NCBI RefSeq assembly: GCF_900187645.1
Contig: NZ_FYEE01000002.1
Location: 442,639-506,638, forward strand
Source: Pseudomonas sp. Irchel 3E20
Lineage (GTDB): Bacteria > Pseudomonadota > Gammaproteobacteria > Pseudomonadales > Pseudomonadaceae
Reading direction: 5' to 3'
DNA: 64,000 nt
In this document: in pieces, positions 25,778-34,959 of the stretch
Numbering within the stretch: position 1 is the stretch's first letter
Layout: each line of letters opens with the position of its first letter
Notes under the pieces: generated by a model
What the model was told of the DNA's origin: nothing
The model's input: only the letters and a program-made list of their open reading frames with translations
The model's database searches: none
Position numbers and translations under genes: made by a program

Positions 25778-28162
25778 ATGTCGTTGCATGGCCCCCAACC
25801 GAAAATACTCGGTTTCATTCGTGAAGACGCTTCGGCCCGCTGGGTCGCCGCCGTGGCCTTGTTTATAGGCCTGGTGCTGACCGGGCTGCTGGCCTGGGCC
25901 ACCCTCAACCTTTATCAAACCCAGTCGCGCCAGCGTTTCCAATTGCTGGTGGGCGAGCGGTTTAGCCGCATCCAGGAGCGCTTCGAGGACCAGGAGCAAC
26001 GCCTGGACAGCCTGCGGCGGTTTTTCATCAACTCCGACTCGGTTACCCGCGAAGAATTCGACGGCTACGCCGGACCCTTATTGCGCCGTACCCAGGCTTA
26101 TTCCTGGGCGCCACGGATCCGCGCCGCCGAACGCGAGTTGTTCGAGCGGGCTGTGCAGGACCAGGGCCTGAAGGGTTTTGGCATTCGCGAGATCGACGCC
26201 CAGCGGCAACTGCAACCGGCCGCCGAGCGCGCCGAATACGTGCCGGTATTGTTCAGCCAAACCCAAAGCGTACTCGGCTCGCCTCTGGGCTTTGACTTGT
26301 TGTCCCAACCGCTGCGCCGTTCGGCCATGGAGCGGGCGCGCACTCTGGGCACCCAAGCGGTTTCCCAACCGATGCAGTTGGTCGGCGTCGAGCCGGCCTA
26401 CGCCCGCGGTGTGCTGCTGGTGGCGCCGGTCAGCACCCGCACGGGCGGCGAGCCCTACGGCTTTGTGATGGCGGTGATTAGCATGCGCCAACTGGTGGCC
26501 GATGGTTTTCCCGAAGCCAGCTACGACAACCTGGCGGTGCGCATCCGCGATTTGTCGGTGGAGCCGGAACAGAGCCTGCTCTACACCAGCGACCTGCAAC
26601 CGCCGGCCAGTTCATTGGTGGCCACCCGGGTGCTGCACCTGGCGGATCACGATTACCAAGTGCAGATCCACCCCAGCGCGGTGTTCCTCAAGGCCAACCA
26701 TGCTTCGCTTATCAGCCTGGTGGTGCTCGGCGGTTTGTTGAGCCTGTTACTCAGCGTCCTGCTGTACGTGCTGGTCAACCGGCGCCAGTGCGCGTTACGC
26801 CTGGTAGAACAACGCACCCGTGAGCTGCGGGTGCGCGAGCAGGAACTGAGCGGTGCCCACAGCCAGTTGCGCAGCGTGCTCAATGCCGCGACCCAGGTGG
26901 CGATCATCGCCACCGACCTGCGCGGCATCATGACCACCTTCAACGCCGGCGCCGAGCGCATGCTCGGCTATCAAAGCAGCGACGTGCTGGGGCGCAAGAC
27001 CCTGGAGAGCCTGCATGTGCGGGCCGAACTGTCGGCGCGGGCGCAGGTGTTGAGCCAGCGCTACGGCAAGCCGATCCCGCTGCACCAGGCGATGCTGGTG
27101 GAGGGCGGTGAGGCGGGCGGCCATGAGGCGGTGGAATGGACCTTGCTGCGCCACGATGGCAGCCCGCTGTCGGTGGACATGCTAGCCGGCCCCGTGCTCG
27201 ACGAGCAGGGGCTGTGGGTCGGCCATGTGGCCATTTGCATTGACGTGACCGAACGCAAGCGTGTCCACGAAGCCCTGGCGGCCCAGGATCGCTTGCTGAA
27301 AAAACTCAGCGCCCATGTGCCCGGCGGCATCTACCAATTCATGATGGCGCCGGACGGCAAGTTCAGCGTGATCTACGCCAGTGACGGCATCCGCGACATC
27401 TACGAGCTTGATCCCGAGCAGTTACACGCTAACGCCGAGGCGATTTTCCAACGTATCTACGGCCCCGATGTGGAACGCATCCGCACGTCGGTGCGGTTCT
27501 CGGCGCACACCCTGCAACCCTGGCGCGAAGAGTACCGCGTGCAACTGCCTGAACGCGGCTTGCGCTGGGTGCGCGGCGAGGCCACGCCTGAAGAGTTACC
27601 GGGCGGCGGGGTGCTGTGGCACGGCTACATCTCGGATATTTCCGACCTCAAGCGCGTCGAGGAAGAGCTGCGGGCGTTATCGGTGACCGACTCCCTGACC
27701 GGCATCTACAACCGGCGCTACTTCCAGGAACGGCTGAAAACCGAAATGGCCCGTGTGGAGCGGGGCATGGGCGCGCTGGCGGTCATCATGCTCGACATCG
27801 ACCACTTCAAACGGGTCAACGACGTGCACGGCCACGCGGTGGGCGATGGGGTGCTGCAAGCGTTGTGTCAGCGCATCGGCCAGCGCCTGCGCCGCACCGA
27901 TGTGTTCTGTCGCCTGGGTGGGGAAGAGTTCATGGTGCTGTGCCCCGATACCAGCGGCCCGCAGGCCTACGCCTTGGCACTGGAGCTGTGGCAGGGCCTG
28001 CGCAGTGCGCCGATTGGTGAGGTGGGGATTGTCACGGCCAGTTTCGGCATCGCCAGTTGGCGCCAGGGCGAAGGCGCCGACGCGCTGTTGCTGCGCGCTG
28101 ACTCCGGGGTCTACGCCGCCAAACAGGCCGGGCGCGACCGGGTTGAACAAGAACTCCCCTGA
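25778..28162 (+). CDS. CHASE-PAS-GGDEF diguanylate cyclase
   Basis: A 794-residue membrane sensor. TM1 (about 22-44) is followed by a periplasmic CHASE-type domain (about 75-270) with the YSWAPRI and LGSPLGFDL blocks. TM2 (about 303-326), two PAS domains (about 360-470 and 490-615) and a GGDEF domain follow. The active site GGEEF lies at 714-718 and the product-inhibition I-site R-R-T-D lies just before it, so active c-di-GMP synthesis with feedback control is expected. I use the ATG at 25778, which has GGAAG 7 bp upstream; a TTG five codons earlier is possible. The external ligand is unknown. Confidence 0.92.
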   Translation: MSLHGPQPKILGFIREDASARWVAAVALFIGLVLTGLLAWATLNLYQTQSRQRFQLLVGERFSRIQERFEDQEQRLDSLRRFFINSDSVTREEFDGYAGPLLRRTQAYSWAPRIRAAERELFERAVQDQGLKGFGIREIDAQRQLQPAAERAEYVPVLFSQTQSVLGSPLGFDLLSQPLRRSAMERARTLGTQAVSQPMQLVGVEPAYARGVLLVAPVSTRTGGEPYGFVMAVISMRQLVADGFPEASYDNLAVRIRDLSVEPEQSLLYTSDLQPPASSLVATRVLHLADHDYQVQIHPSAVFLKANHASLISLVVLGGLLSLLLSVLLYVLVNRRQCALRLVEQRTRELRVREQELSGAHSQLRSVLNAATQVAIIATDLRGIMTTFNAGAERMLGYQSSDVLGRKTLESLHVRAELSARAQVLSQRYGKPIPLHQAMLVEGGEAGGHEAVEWTLLRHDGSPLSVDMLAGPVLDEQGLWVGHVAICIDVTERKRVHEALAAQDRLLKKLSAHVPGGIYQFMMAPDGKFSVIYASDGIRDIYELDPEQLHANAEAIFQRIYGPDVERIRTSVRFSAHTLQPWREEYRVQLPERGLRWVRGEATPEELPGGGVLWHGYISDISDLKRVEEELRALSVTDSLTGIYNRRYFQERLKTEMARVERGMGALAVIMLDIDHFKRVNDVHGHAVGDGVLQALCQRIGQRLRRTDVFCRLGGEEFMVLCPDTSGPQAYALALELWQGLRSAPIGEVGIVTASFGIASWRQGEGADALLLRADSGVYAAKQAGRDRVEQELP

Positions 28163-28179
28163 CGACTCACTGCCCTGGT

Positions 28180-28240
28180 GTAGCAAGCGGGCTCGCCCGC
28201 GCTAGGATGCGCGGCGCCCCTCCAGCAGTGCCGCGCCCCA
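28180..28240. repeat. intergenic repeat related to the 16164 element
   Basis: GTAGCAAGCGGGCTCGCCCGCG near 28180-28201 repeats the start of the element at 16164 with one or two changes. A second GC-rich inverted repeat (GCGGCGCCCC...) follows. It lies in the convergent gap between the cyclase and dacB. Confidence 0.5.
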
Positions 28241-28257
28241 CCGATTTTTACGGCCGC

Positions 28258-29715
28258 TTATAGGGCGGAGGCGGTGGCGGCGAGTTTGGGTTGGCGGTAC
28301 AGGTCCAACAGGACCTGGTCCAGCACCGAGGCCGCGCCCCAGGGTTTCGGGTCGTTGAGAATCGCCACCACGGCCCAGGTATTGCCGTTGTTATCGCGGC
28401 TGTAACCGGCGATGGCACGCACGGTGTTCAGGGTGCCGGTCTTGATGTGGGCTTCGCCGCTGACGGCGGTGCGTTTGAGGCGCTTGCGCATGGTGCCGTC
28501 CATGCCGGCAATTGGCATCGAACTGACGAACTCCGCCGAGTACGGGCTCCTCCATGCCGCTTGCAGCAAGGTCGCCATTTCCCGTGCACTGACACGCTCG
28601 GCCCGCGATAACCCCGAGCCGTTCTCCATCACCAGGTGCGGCGCGGTGATGCCTTTTTTCGCCAGCCACTGGCGCACCACGCGTTGGGCGGCCTTGGCGT
28701 CGTCGCCGTCGGCCTCGTTGCGGTAGCGCGCGCCCAGGCTCAGGAACAACTGCTGGGCCATGGTGTTGTTGCTGTATTTGTTGATGTCGCGGATCACTTC
28801 GGCCAGGTCCGGGGAGAACGCCCGGGCCAGCACCTTGGCGTCCTTGGGCACTGCGCCGAGGCGGTCCTTGCCCTGGATGCTGCCGCCCAGTTCCTGCCAG
28901 ATCGCGCGCACGGCGCCAGCGGTGTAGGTGGCGTGGTCGAGCAACGACAGGTAGGTCTGGGAGCTGCAACCATCGCTCAACTGGCCGTTGACCGTGACGG
29001 TCACCGTGCCGTTGGCCTGGGTGACCGGGTTGTAACGCACCTCGCCCGAGCATTGCTTGGTGTTGACGGCCTTGACCTGGTTGTCGACGCGGATACTGGC
29101 AATTGGCGGTTCAACCGAAACCAGCACCTTGCCGCCATCGTTGCGGGCCACGAAGCGCAGGGCCTTGAGGTTGACCAACAGGGAGTCGGGTTTGACCAGG
29201 AACGGCTTGTTCTCGTCGTTGCCGTCATCGTTGAACTGCGGCAATTGCGGCGGCACGAAGAAATTGCGGTCCAGCACCAGGTCGCCGGTGACTTGCTGCA
29301 CGCCATTGGCCCGCAGGTCGCGCATCAGCAGCCAGAGTTTTTCCATGTTCAGCTTGGGGTCGCCGCCGCCCTTGAGGTACAGGTTGCCGTGCAGGATGCC
29401 GCCGCTCAGGGTGCCGTCGGTGTAGAACTCGGTTTTCCACTGGTAGTTGGGCCCGAGCATTTCCAGGGCCGCGTAGGTGGTCACCAGTTTCATGGTGGAG
29501 GCTGGGTTGACCGAGACATCGGCGTTGTACACGGTCGGCGTGCCCGGGCCGTTGAGCGGGATCATTACCAGCGACAGGGCGTTGTCCTGCAGTTTGCTGG
29601 TTTTGAGGGCTTGTTGAACCTTGGGTGACAGGCTGGTGTTGACGGGGGCTGCATGGGCGAGCGCCAGGGGCAGGAGGAAACTGGCAAGCAACAATGGACG
29701 AAAAGACTTAATCAT
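28258..29715 (-). CDS. dacB: D-alanyl-D-alanine carboxypeptidase/endopeptidase (PBP4 family)
   Basis: A 485-residue periplasmic penicillin-binding protein of peptidase family S13. The signal peptide ends at about ALAHA-A (residue 22). The catalytic S-x-x-K is STMK at residues 73-76, the S-x-N is SNN in NKYSNNTMAQ, and the KTG triad is in HIKTGTLNTV. A large insertion between the first two motifs is typical of the class-C (PBP4) group. It trims or cleaves peptidoglycan cross-links. It appears monocistronic. Confidence 0.95.
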   Translation of the reverse strand: MIKSFRPLLLASFLLPLALAHAAPVNTSLSPKVQQALKTSKLQDNALSLVMIPLNGPGTPTVYNADVSVNPASTMKLVTTYAALEMLGPNYQWKTEFYTDGTLSGGILHGNLYLKGGGDPKLNMEKLWLLMRDLRANGVQQVTGDLVLDRNFFVPPQLPQFNDDGNDENKPFLVKPDSLLVNLKALRFVARNDGGKVLVSVEPPIASIRVDNQVKAVNTKQCSGEVRYNPVTQANGTVTVTVNGQLSDGCSSQTYLSLLDHATYTAGAVRAIWQELGGSIQGKDRLGAVPKDAKVLARAFSPDLAEVIRDINKYSNNTMAQQLFLSLGARYRNEADGDDAKAAQRVVRQWLAKKGITAPHLVMENGSGLSRAERVSAREMATLLQAAWRSPYSAEFVSSMPIAGMDGTMRKRLKRTAVSGEAHIKTGTLNTVRAIAGYSRDNNGNTWAVVAILNDPKPWGAASVLDQVLLDLYRQPKLAATASAL

Positions 29716-29950
29716 CGGAAATAAAACCCTACAGCCGAGGGGAAAAAATAACGAGGGCGTGTAGACAAAATCCCTCAGTGGTTACGAAAGTGCCGGCATT
29801 ATGCCCCAAGGTATAGCGCGTTGTGCCCTACGCGGCAGGGTCGCGGCGCTCTTTTTTTACCGATGGTCGGGCGCGGTCCCGAGAGAGGCGGGCAATCGTG
29901 GCCTTAAGCTGCTAAAGTGCCGCCCGTTATTACTTATGAGGATTGTTCCA

Positions 29951-30295
29951 ATGGCGACTAACCGTTCCCAGCGTCTGCGCAAAAAACTGTGCGTTGATGA
30001 ATTTCAAGAGCTGGGTTTCGAGCTGAACCTGGATTTCAAGGAAGATTTGGCCGAAGAGGCTATTGACGCTTTCCTCGATGCATTCCTCAAAGAAGCCATG
30101 GAAGCCAACGGCCTGGGCTATGTAGGCGGCGACGACTACGGTCTGGTGTGCCTGCAGAAGCGTGGTTCGGTCAGCGAAGAGCAACGCGCTGCCGTCGAAG
30201 CCTGGCTCAAGGCGCGCACCGAGCTCAACAGCGCTGAAGTCAGCCCGCTGCTGGACGTCTGGTACCCGGAAAAGCCGATCAACCCGGTAGCCTGA
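29951..30295 (+). CDS. YggL family 50S-associated protein
   Basis: A 114-residue protein matching the YggL (DUF469) family: basic N-terminus NRSQRLRKKLCVDEFQELGF, acidic middle and the GLGYVGGDDYGLVCL block. E. coli YggL associates with the 50S ribosomal subunit. The ATG at 29951 has GAGG upstream; the open frame extends further upstream without similarity. A strong bidirectional terminator follows 8 bp after the stop. Confidence 0.88.
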   Translation: MATNRSQRLRKKLCVDEFQELGFELNLDFKEDLAEEAIDAFLDAFLKEAMEANGLGYVGGDDYGLVCLQKRGSVSEEQRAAVEAWLKARTELNSAEVSPLLDVWYPEKPINPVA

Positions 30296-30303
30296 TGTTC
30301 AAG

Positions 30304-30336
30304 AAAAACGGCGACCCCAGGGTCGCCGTTTTTTTA
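30304..30336. terminator. bidirectional intrinsic terminator
   Basis: AAAAACGGCGACCC - CA - GGGTCGCCGTTTTTTT is a perfect stem flanked by A- and T-runs. It serves the YggL gene and the convergent BenE-type transporter gene. Confidence 0.93.
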
Positions 30337-30353
30337 TGGGTTGCAGAAAGTGT

Positions 30354-31544
30354 TCAGGCCTTGCGCCCGTTGAGAATCACCAGCGTCAACACCCCCGCGA
30401 CAATCCCCCAGAACGCCGAACCGACGGAAAACAGCGTCAACCCCGACGCGGTGACCATAAAGGTTATCAGCGCCGCTTCCCGCTCCTTGGTTTCGCTCAT
30501 GGCGATGCTCAGGCCATTGATGATGGAGCCGAACAGCGCCAGCGCAGCAATCGACAGCACCAGCTCCTTGGGCAGCGCGGCGAAGAGCGCGGCCAGCGTT
30601 GCCCCGAACACCCCGGCAATGCCGTAGAACACACCGCACCAGACCGCCGCCGTGTAGCGCTTGTGGTGGTCTTCATGGGCGTGGGGCCCGGTGCAGATCG
30701 CTGCGCTGATGGCCGCCAGGTTGATCCCGTGGGAGCCGAAAGGTGCCAACAGCAAGGACGCGACGCCGGTGGCGGTAATCAGCGGCGAGGCCGGGACGTT
30801 GTAGCCGTCGGCCCGCAGCACCGCGACGCCGGGCATGTTCTGTGAGGTCATGGCCACCACGAACAGCGGAATGCCGATGCTGATGGTTGCGGCCAGGGAG
30901 AAGTGCGGCGTGGTCCACACCGGCGTCGCCACTTCCAGCTGAAAACCGCTGAAGTCCAGCAGCCCCATGAACCCCGACAGCGCGGTGCCGACCAGCAGCG
31001 CCGCCAGCACCGCGTACCGCGGCGACAAGCGCTTGACCACCAGGTAGGTGAAGAACATCCCCAGCACCAGGGCCGTGCGGTGTTGGGCGGCGACGAAAAT
31101 CTCGCTGCCGATCTTGAACAGGATGCCCGCCAGCAAGGCCGCGGCCAGGGACGCGGGAATGCGCTTGACCAGGCGCTCGAAGCTGCCGGTCAGGCCGCAG
31201 ATCGTTACCAGCACCGCACAGGTGATGTAGGCGCCGATGGCTTCGCCGTAACTCACCCCGCCCAGGCTGGTAATCAACAGCGCCGCGCCGGGGGTGGACC
31301 AGGCGATGGTGATGGGCGTGCGGTAACGCAGCGACAGGCCAATGGAGCACACGGCCATGCCGATGGAAATCGCCCAGATCCACGAGGAAATCTGCCCGCT
31401 GGTTAGGCCCGCCGCTTGGCCGGCCTGGAACATCAGCACCAGGGAACTGGTGTAGCCGGTCATCATCGCGATAAACCCGGCGACGATGGCGGAGGGGGAA
31501 GTGTCCGCTAGGGGGCGCAGCTTGGTGTGGGTGGCGTCAGTCAT
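30354..31544 (-). CDS. BenE-family (benzoate/H+ symporter-like) transporter
   Basis: A 396-residue protein with about twelve hydrophobic segments and BenE/YdcO blocks such as SIGMAVCSIGLSLRYRTPI, WSTPGAALL, NMPGVAVLRADGY and FGSHGINLAAISAAICTG. The family is described as benzoate/proton symporters, but members such as E. coli YdcO have no proven substrate. It is divergent from a GntR/FCD regulator, and one palindromic operator candidate lies between them. No benzoate genes are nearby. The purine operon on the regulator's other side makes a related metabolite import role possible but unproven. Confidence 0.88.
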   Translation of the reverse strand: MTDATHTKLRPLADTSPSAIVAGFIAMMTGYTSSLVLMFQAGQAAGLTSGQISSWIWAISIGMAVCSIGLSLRYRTPITIAWSTPGAALLITSLGGVSYGEAIGAYITCAVLVTICGLTGSFERLVKRIPASLAAALLAGILFKIGSEIFVAAQHRTALVLGMFFTYLVVKRLSPRYAVLAALLVGTALSGFMGLLDFSGFQLEVATPVWTTPHFSLAATISIGIPLFVVAMTSQNMPGVAVLRADGYNVPASPLITATGVASLLLAPFGSHGINLAAISAAICTGPHAHEDHHKRYTAAVWCGVFYGIAGVFGATLAALFAALPKELVLSIAALALFGSIINGLSIAMSETKEREAALITFMVTASGLTLFSVGSAFWGIVAGVLTLVILNGRKA

Positions 31545-31670
31545 GGCGCGGTGTCCTTGTGCCGGGGAAAAAGTGCAGCGGGAAGGACGCAAGCCTAAAC
31601 GTAAACGCCGATGGCTATTGCGATACAGCCGGGTTCGCAAACGACCGTACAGTCGTGTTGCCACTATCGG

Positions 31671-31680
31671 TTGTGTACAA
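31671..31680. promoter_or_regulatory. candidate GntR/FCD operator TTGT-GT-ACAA
   Basis: TTGTGTACAA has inverted arms TTGT/ACAA around two central bases, the usual spacing of operators for FadR/FCD-type GntR regulators. It lies 96 bp upstream of the GntR start and 127 bp upstream of the divergent transporter. Assignment is by position and symmetry. Confidence 0.4.
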
Positions 31681-31775
31681 TGTGCGCTGTTTTTCAGCCG
31701 ATACTTGCCAGCGACCCACCGTGGCGTATTACAGTCAACGTCCTTGCCCCCGCCGTTCTCCCGATCCGAGTGCCC

Positions 31776-32540
31776 ATGAACGAACAGTTGCAGCCCCTCA
31801 AGAAACAACCGCGCGCAGGCAAAGCCGGGCGCAGCGGAACCCAGGACGACATCGTCTATGCGCATATCTTCGAGGCCATCCTCGAACAACGCCTGGCGCC
31901 CGGGACTAAGTTGAGCGAAGAGGCGCTGGGGGAGATTTTCGGGGTCAGCCGCACCATCATCCGTCGCGCCCTGTCGCGCCTGGCCCATGAAGGGGTGGTG
32001 CTGCTGCGGCCCAACCGTGGCGCGGTAGTGGCCAGCCCCAGTGTGGAAGAGGCGCGCCAGGTGTTCTTCGCCCGGCGCCTGGTGGAGCGGGCCATCACCG
32101 AGCTGGCGGTGCAGCACGCCACGGCCGAGGAACTGGCCGAGTTGCGCCAGATGGTCAACGACGAGCGTGACAGTTTCTCGCGGGGCGACCGGGGCGCGGG
32201 TATTCGCCTGTCGGGGGAGTTCCACCTGAAACTGGCCGAGGCGGCCAAGAACACGCCGCTTATCAGCTTCCAGCGCAGCCTGGTGTCGCAGACCTCGCTC
32301 ATCATCGCTCAGTACGAAAGCGGCAACCGCTCGCACTGCTCCTATGACGAGCACACCCAATTGATTGACGCCATCGAGGCCCGGGACGAAACGCTGGCGG
32401 TGAGCCTGATGATGCATCACATGGATCACATCGACAGCAAGCTCAACCTCGACGAAGAAAGCGCCTCGGATGACCTGCATGCGGTGTTCTCGCACTTGCT
32501 GCAAACCAAGAAACCGGGGCGGCCGAGCGCCAAGCTGTAG
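31776..32540 (+). CDS. GntR-family regulator with FCD domain
   Basis: A 254-residue regulator. The N-terminal winged helix (about 25-90) has ILEQRLAPGTKLSEEALGEIFGVSR. The C-terminal all-helical FCD ligand domain (about 100-240) has the metal-binding pattern EFHLKLAEAA and later histidines (SLMMHHMDHI). The ATG at 31776 gives MNEQLQPLKKQ. It faces the purine operon end (guaD) convergently and the BenE-type transporter divergently. P. aeruginosa has a regulator gene at the matching place beside guaD (PA1520), so a role in purine use is plausible. Confidence 0.88.
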   Translation: MNEQLQPLKKQPRAGKAGRSGTQDDIVYAHIFEAILEQRLAPGTKLSEEALGEIFGVSRTIIRRALSRLAHEGVVLLRPNRGAVVASPSVEEARQVFFARRLVERAITELAVQHATAEELAELRQMVNDERDSFSRGDRGAGIRLSGEFHLKLAEAAKNTPLISFQRSLVSQTSLIIAQYESGNRSHCSYDEHTQLIDAIEARDETLAVSLMMHHMDHIDSKLNLDEESASDDLHAVFSHLLQTKKPGRPSAKL

Positions 32541-32558
32541 ATAGACCCAGGTGCGGCC

Positions 32559-32583
32559 ATCGCGAGCAGGCTCGCTCCCACAG
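32559..32583. repeat. REP-type element
   Basis: ATCGCGAGCAGGCTCGCTCCCACAG, the reverse orientation of the copy at 21237, between the convergent gntR and guaD genes. Confidence 0.65.
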
Positions 32584-32629
32584 AGTTCGGTGAATTCCTT
32601 GTGGGGGTGATAGCGATCTCCCTGGCCAC

Positions 32630-32669
32630 AAAAAATCCCCCGCAACTCAGCGTCGCGGGGGATTTTTTT
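32630..32669. terminator. bidirectional intrinsic terminator
   Basis: TCCCCCGC (32636-32643) pairs with GCGGGGGA (32655-32662). The stem is flanked by an A-run upstream and seven T downstream, so it can stop both the gntR and guaD transcripts. Confidence 0.9.
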
Positions 32670-32680
32670 GCCCGCAGAAC

Positions 32681-33985
32681 CTAGCGCTGATGCACCAGTC
32701 TGCCCGCTGCATAGGTTTGCAGTACGGTGCGGTCATCTCCCAGGGTCATCAGCACGAACAGCGTTTCGGCGATGTTCTTCGACTGTTTGAGGCGGTAGCT
32801 GAGCAGCGGCGTGGCGTTGTAGTCGAGCACCAGGAAGTCGGCGTCGGTGCCCGGTTGCAGGGTGCCGATCTTGTCTTCCAGGCGCAGGGCCCGAGCGCCG
32901 CCCAGGGTGGCCAGGTACAGCGACTTGAATGGGCTCAGGCGCGCGCCCTGCAACTGCATGACCTTGTAAGCCTCGTTGAGGGTGTGCAGCAGGGAGAAAC
33001 TGGTGCCGCCGCCCACGTCTGTGCCCAGGCCGACGTTGAGGTTGTGCTTCTCGGCCATGGGCAGGTTGAACAGGCCGCTGCCGAGGAAGAAGTTCGAGGT
33101 CGGGCAGAAGGCCACCGCCGAGCCGGTCTCGGCCAGGCGTGCGCATTCGTCGTCGCACAGGTGCACGCCGTGGGCGAACACCGAACGCTCGCCGAGTAAC
33201 TGGTAATGGTCGTAGACGTCCAGGTAACCCTTGCGCTCGGGGAACAGTTCCTTGACCCACGCGATCTCTTGCAGGTTTTCGCTGATGTGGGTCTGCATGT
33301 AGAGGTCGGGGTACTCGCCCAGCAGTTTGCCGGCCAGGGTCAGTTGTTCCGGGGTGCTGGTGGGGGCGAAACGCGGGGTGACGGCGTAATGCAAGCGGCC
33401 CTTGCCGTGCCAGCGCTCGATCAGCGCCTTGCTGTCGGCGTAGCCCGACTCCGGGGTGTCGGTCAGGTAGTCCGGGGCGTTGCGGTCCATCATCACCTTG
33501 CCGGCGATCATGCGCAGGTCCAGTTGCTCGGCGGCTTCGAAGAACGAGTTCACCGATTGCGGGTGCACGCTGGCGAACACCAGGGCGGTGGTGGTGCCGT
33601 TGCGCAGCAGTTCCTTGATGAAAATATCCGCCACTTCATCGGCGTGGGCCTTGTCGGCGAACTGGCTCTCGCACGGGAAGGTGTAGGTGTTGAGCCAGTC
33701 CAGCAGTTGTTCGCCGTAGGCGCCGACCATGCCGGTTTGCGGCAGGTGGATGTGGGTGTCGATCAGGCCGGGGGTAATCAGCGCGTCGGGGTAGTGCTGG
33801 ATCGGCACCTCGGCGCTCAGGCCCGGCAACAGGTCGCTGGCCGCGCCGATGGCGCTGATTTGGCCGTTTTCGATCACCAGTAAGCCGTCCTCGAAGTACT
33901 CGTAGGAGGCCTCGACCCCCACCTGGGCGGGGTCGGCGATGCTGTGCAGGAGGGCGGCGCGGTAGGCTTTGCGGGTCGAAGGCAT
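32681..33985 (-). CDS. guaD: guanine deaminase
   Basis: A 434-residue amidohydrolase converting guanine to xanthine. Metal ligands are visible in GLIDTHIHLPQT, in QTHISEN and in GLGTDVGGGTSF. The PCESQF segment and CPTSNFFLGSGLFN are typical of guanine deaminases. The ATG at 33985 starts MPSTRKAYRAALLHS. It is 7 bp downstream of xdhC and is the last gene of xdhA-xdhB-xdhC-guaD, so guanine is fed into the xanthine dehydrogenase made by the same operon. Confidence 0.95.
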   Translation of the reverse strand: MPSTRKAYRAALLHSIADPAQVGVEASYEYFEDGLLVIENGQISAIGAASDLLPGLSAEVPIQHYPDALITPGLIDTHIHLPQTGMVGAYGEQLLDWLNTYTFPCESQFADKAHADEVADIFIKELLRNGTTTALVFASVHPQSVNSFFEAAEQLDLRMIAGKVMMDRNAPDYLTDTPESGYADSKALIERWHGKGRLHYAVTPRFAPTSTPEQLTLAGKLLGEYPDLYMQTHISENLQEIAWVKELFPERKGYLDVYDHYQLLGERSVFAHGVHLCDDECARLAETGSAVAFCPTSNFFLGSGLFNLPMAEKHNLNVGLGTDVGGGTSFSLLHTLNEAYKVMQLQGARLSPFKSLYLATLGGARALRLEDKIGTLQPGTDADFLVLDYNATPLLSYRLKQSKNIAETLFVLMTLGDDRTVLQTYAAGRLVHQR

Positions 33986-33992
33986 GGTCGTC

Positions 33993-34835
33993 TCAATGGC
34001 TGGCTTGGCTGCGGCGCGAGGCCGGCAGCAGTTTGGCGATGGGTTCGGCGCGCTCGGTGTGCTGGCCGAAACTGGCGTTATAGGTGGCGATGATTTCGCC
34101 GGCGATGGAGATGGCGATTTCCACAGGCAATTTGCCTTTGACTTCGCCGATGCCCATCGGGCAGCGCATGCGCTGCAAGGTGCTGGTGTCGAAACCGCGC
34201 TCACGCAGGCGATGCTCGAACTTGACCCGTTTGGTCTTGGAGCCGATCAGGCCGAAGTAGGTGAAGTCGTTGCGCTTGAGCAGGGCGGCGGTGAGTTCCA
34301 GGTCCAACTGATGGTTGTGGGTCATGACGATGCAGTAGCTGCCGGCGGGCAGGTGGTCGATTTCGTCCAGCGGTTCTTCGGCGACGATTTTACGCACGCC
34401 GGCAGGGATCAGCGCGGGGAATTCCTGCTCGCGCGAATCGATCCAGCGTACCCGGCACGGCAGGCTCGCCAGCAGCGGCACCAGGGCGCGGCCGACATGG
34501 CCGGCGCCGAACACGGCGATTTGCGCTTGCACCTGGCCCATGGGCTCGAACAGCAGCACGGTGACGCCGCCGCAGCACTGGCCCAGGCTGGCGCCGAGGC
34601 TGAAGCGCTCCAGGTGGGTGCCCTGCTTGCCGCTGGCGAGCATGTCGCGGGCGATGTGCAGGGCCTTGAATTCCAGGTGCCCGCCACCGATGGTGTCGAA
34701 GCTCTGGGTGGCACTGACGACCATTTTCGAGCCGGCATTGCGCGGCGTGGAGCCTAGTTCTTCGATGATGGTCACCAACACGCAGGGCTCGCCCTGGTGT
34801 TGCAGGTCGGCGAGGGCGCTGATCCAGTTGTACAT
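33993..34835 (-). CDS. xdhC: xanthine dehydrogenase accessory protein XdhC
   Basis: A 280-residue XdhC/CoxI-family protein. It has the N-terminal VTIIEELGSTPRNAGSKM block and conserved cysteines in LGQCCGGVTVLLFEP, followed by a Rossmann domain (about 105-250; AVFGAGHVGRALV and MTHNHQLDLEL). XdhC carries and sulfurates the molybdenum cofactor for insertion into XdhB. It is separated from xdhB by 124 bp containing an inverted REP pair, which may lower its expression relative to xdhAB. Confidence 0.94.
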   Translation of the reverse strand: MYNWISALADLQHQGEPCVLVTIIEELGSTPRNAGSKMVVSATQSFDTIGGGHLEFKALHIARDMLASGKQGTHLERFSLGASLGQCCGGVTVLLFEPMGQVQAQIAVFGAGHVGRALVPLLASLPCRVRWIDSREQEFPALIPAGVRKIVAEEPLDEIDHLPAGSYCIVMTHNHQLDLELTAALLKRNDFTYFGLIGSKTKRVKFEHRLRERGFDTSTLQRMRCPMGIGEVKGKLPVEIAISIAGEIIATYNASFGQHTERAEPIAKLLPASRRSQASH

Positions 34836-34871
34836 GTTCACCTCGGCATCGTTGTTGTCTGTTGTGGCCTC

Positions 34872-34945
34872 ATCGCGAGCAGGCCCGTTCCCACAGGATT
34901 TGCGTGGGCACCACAAAACACTGTGGGAGCGGGCCCGCCCGCGAT
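34872..34945. repeat. inverted REP pair (REPIN-like)
   Basis: ATCGCGAGCAGGCCCGTTCCCACAG (34872-34896) and CTGTGGGAGCGGGCCCGCCCGCGAT (34921-34945) face each other across 24 bp and can fold into one long hairpin. They lie between xdhB and xdhC inside the operon. Confidence 0.75.
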
Positions 34946-34959
34946 GGCAGCCCCCGGTG

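Noticed and set aside
29801..29950. A longer N-terminus for the YggL gene
   Set aside because: The extra 50 codons have no similarity to the family and the ATG at 29951 has a good ribosome-binding site.
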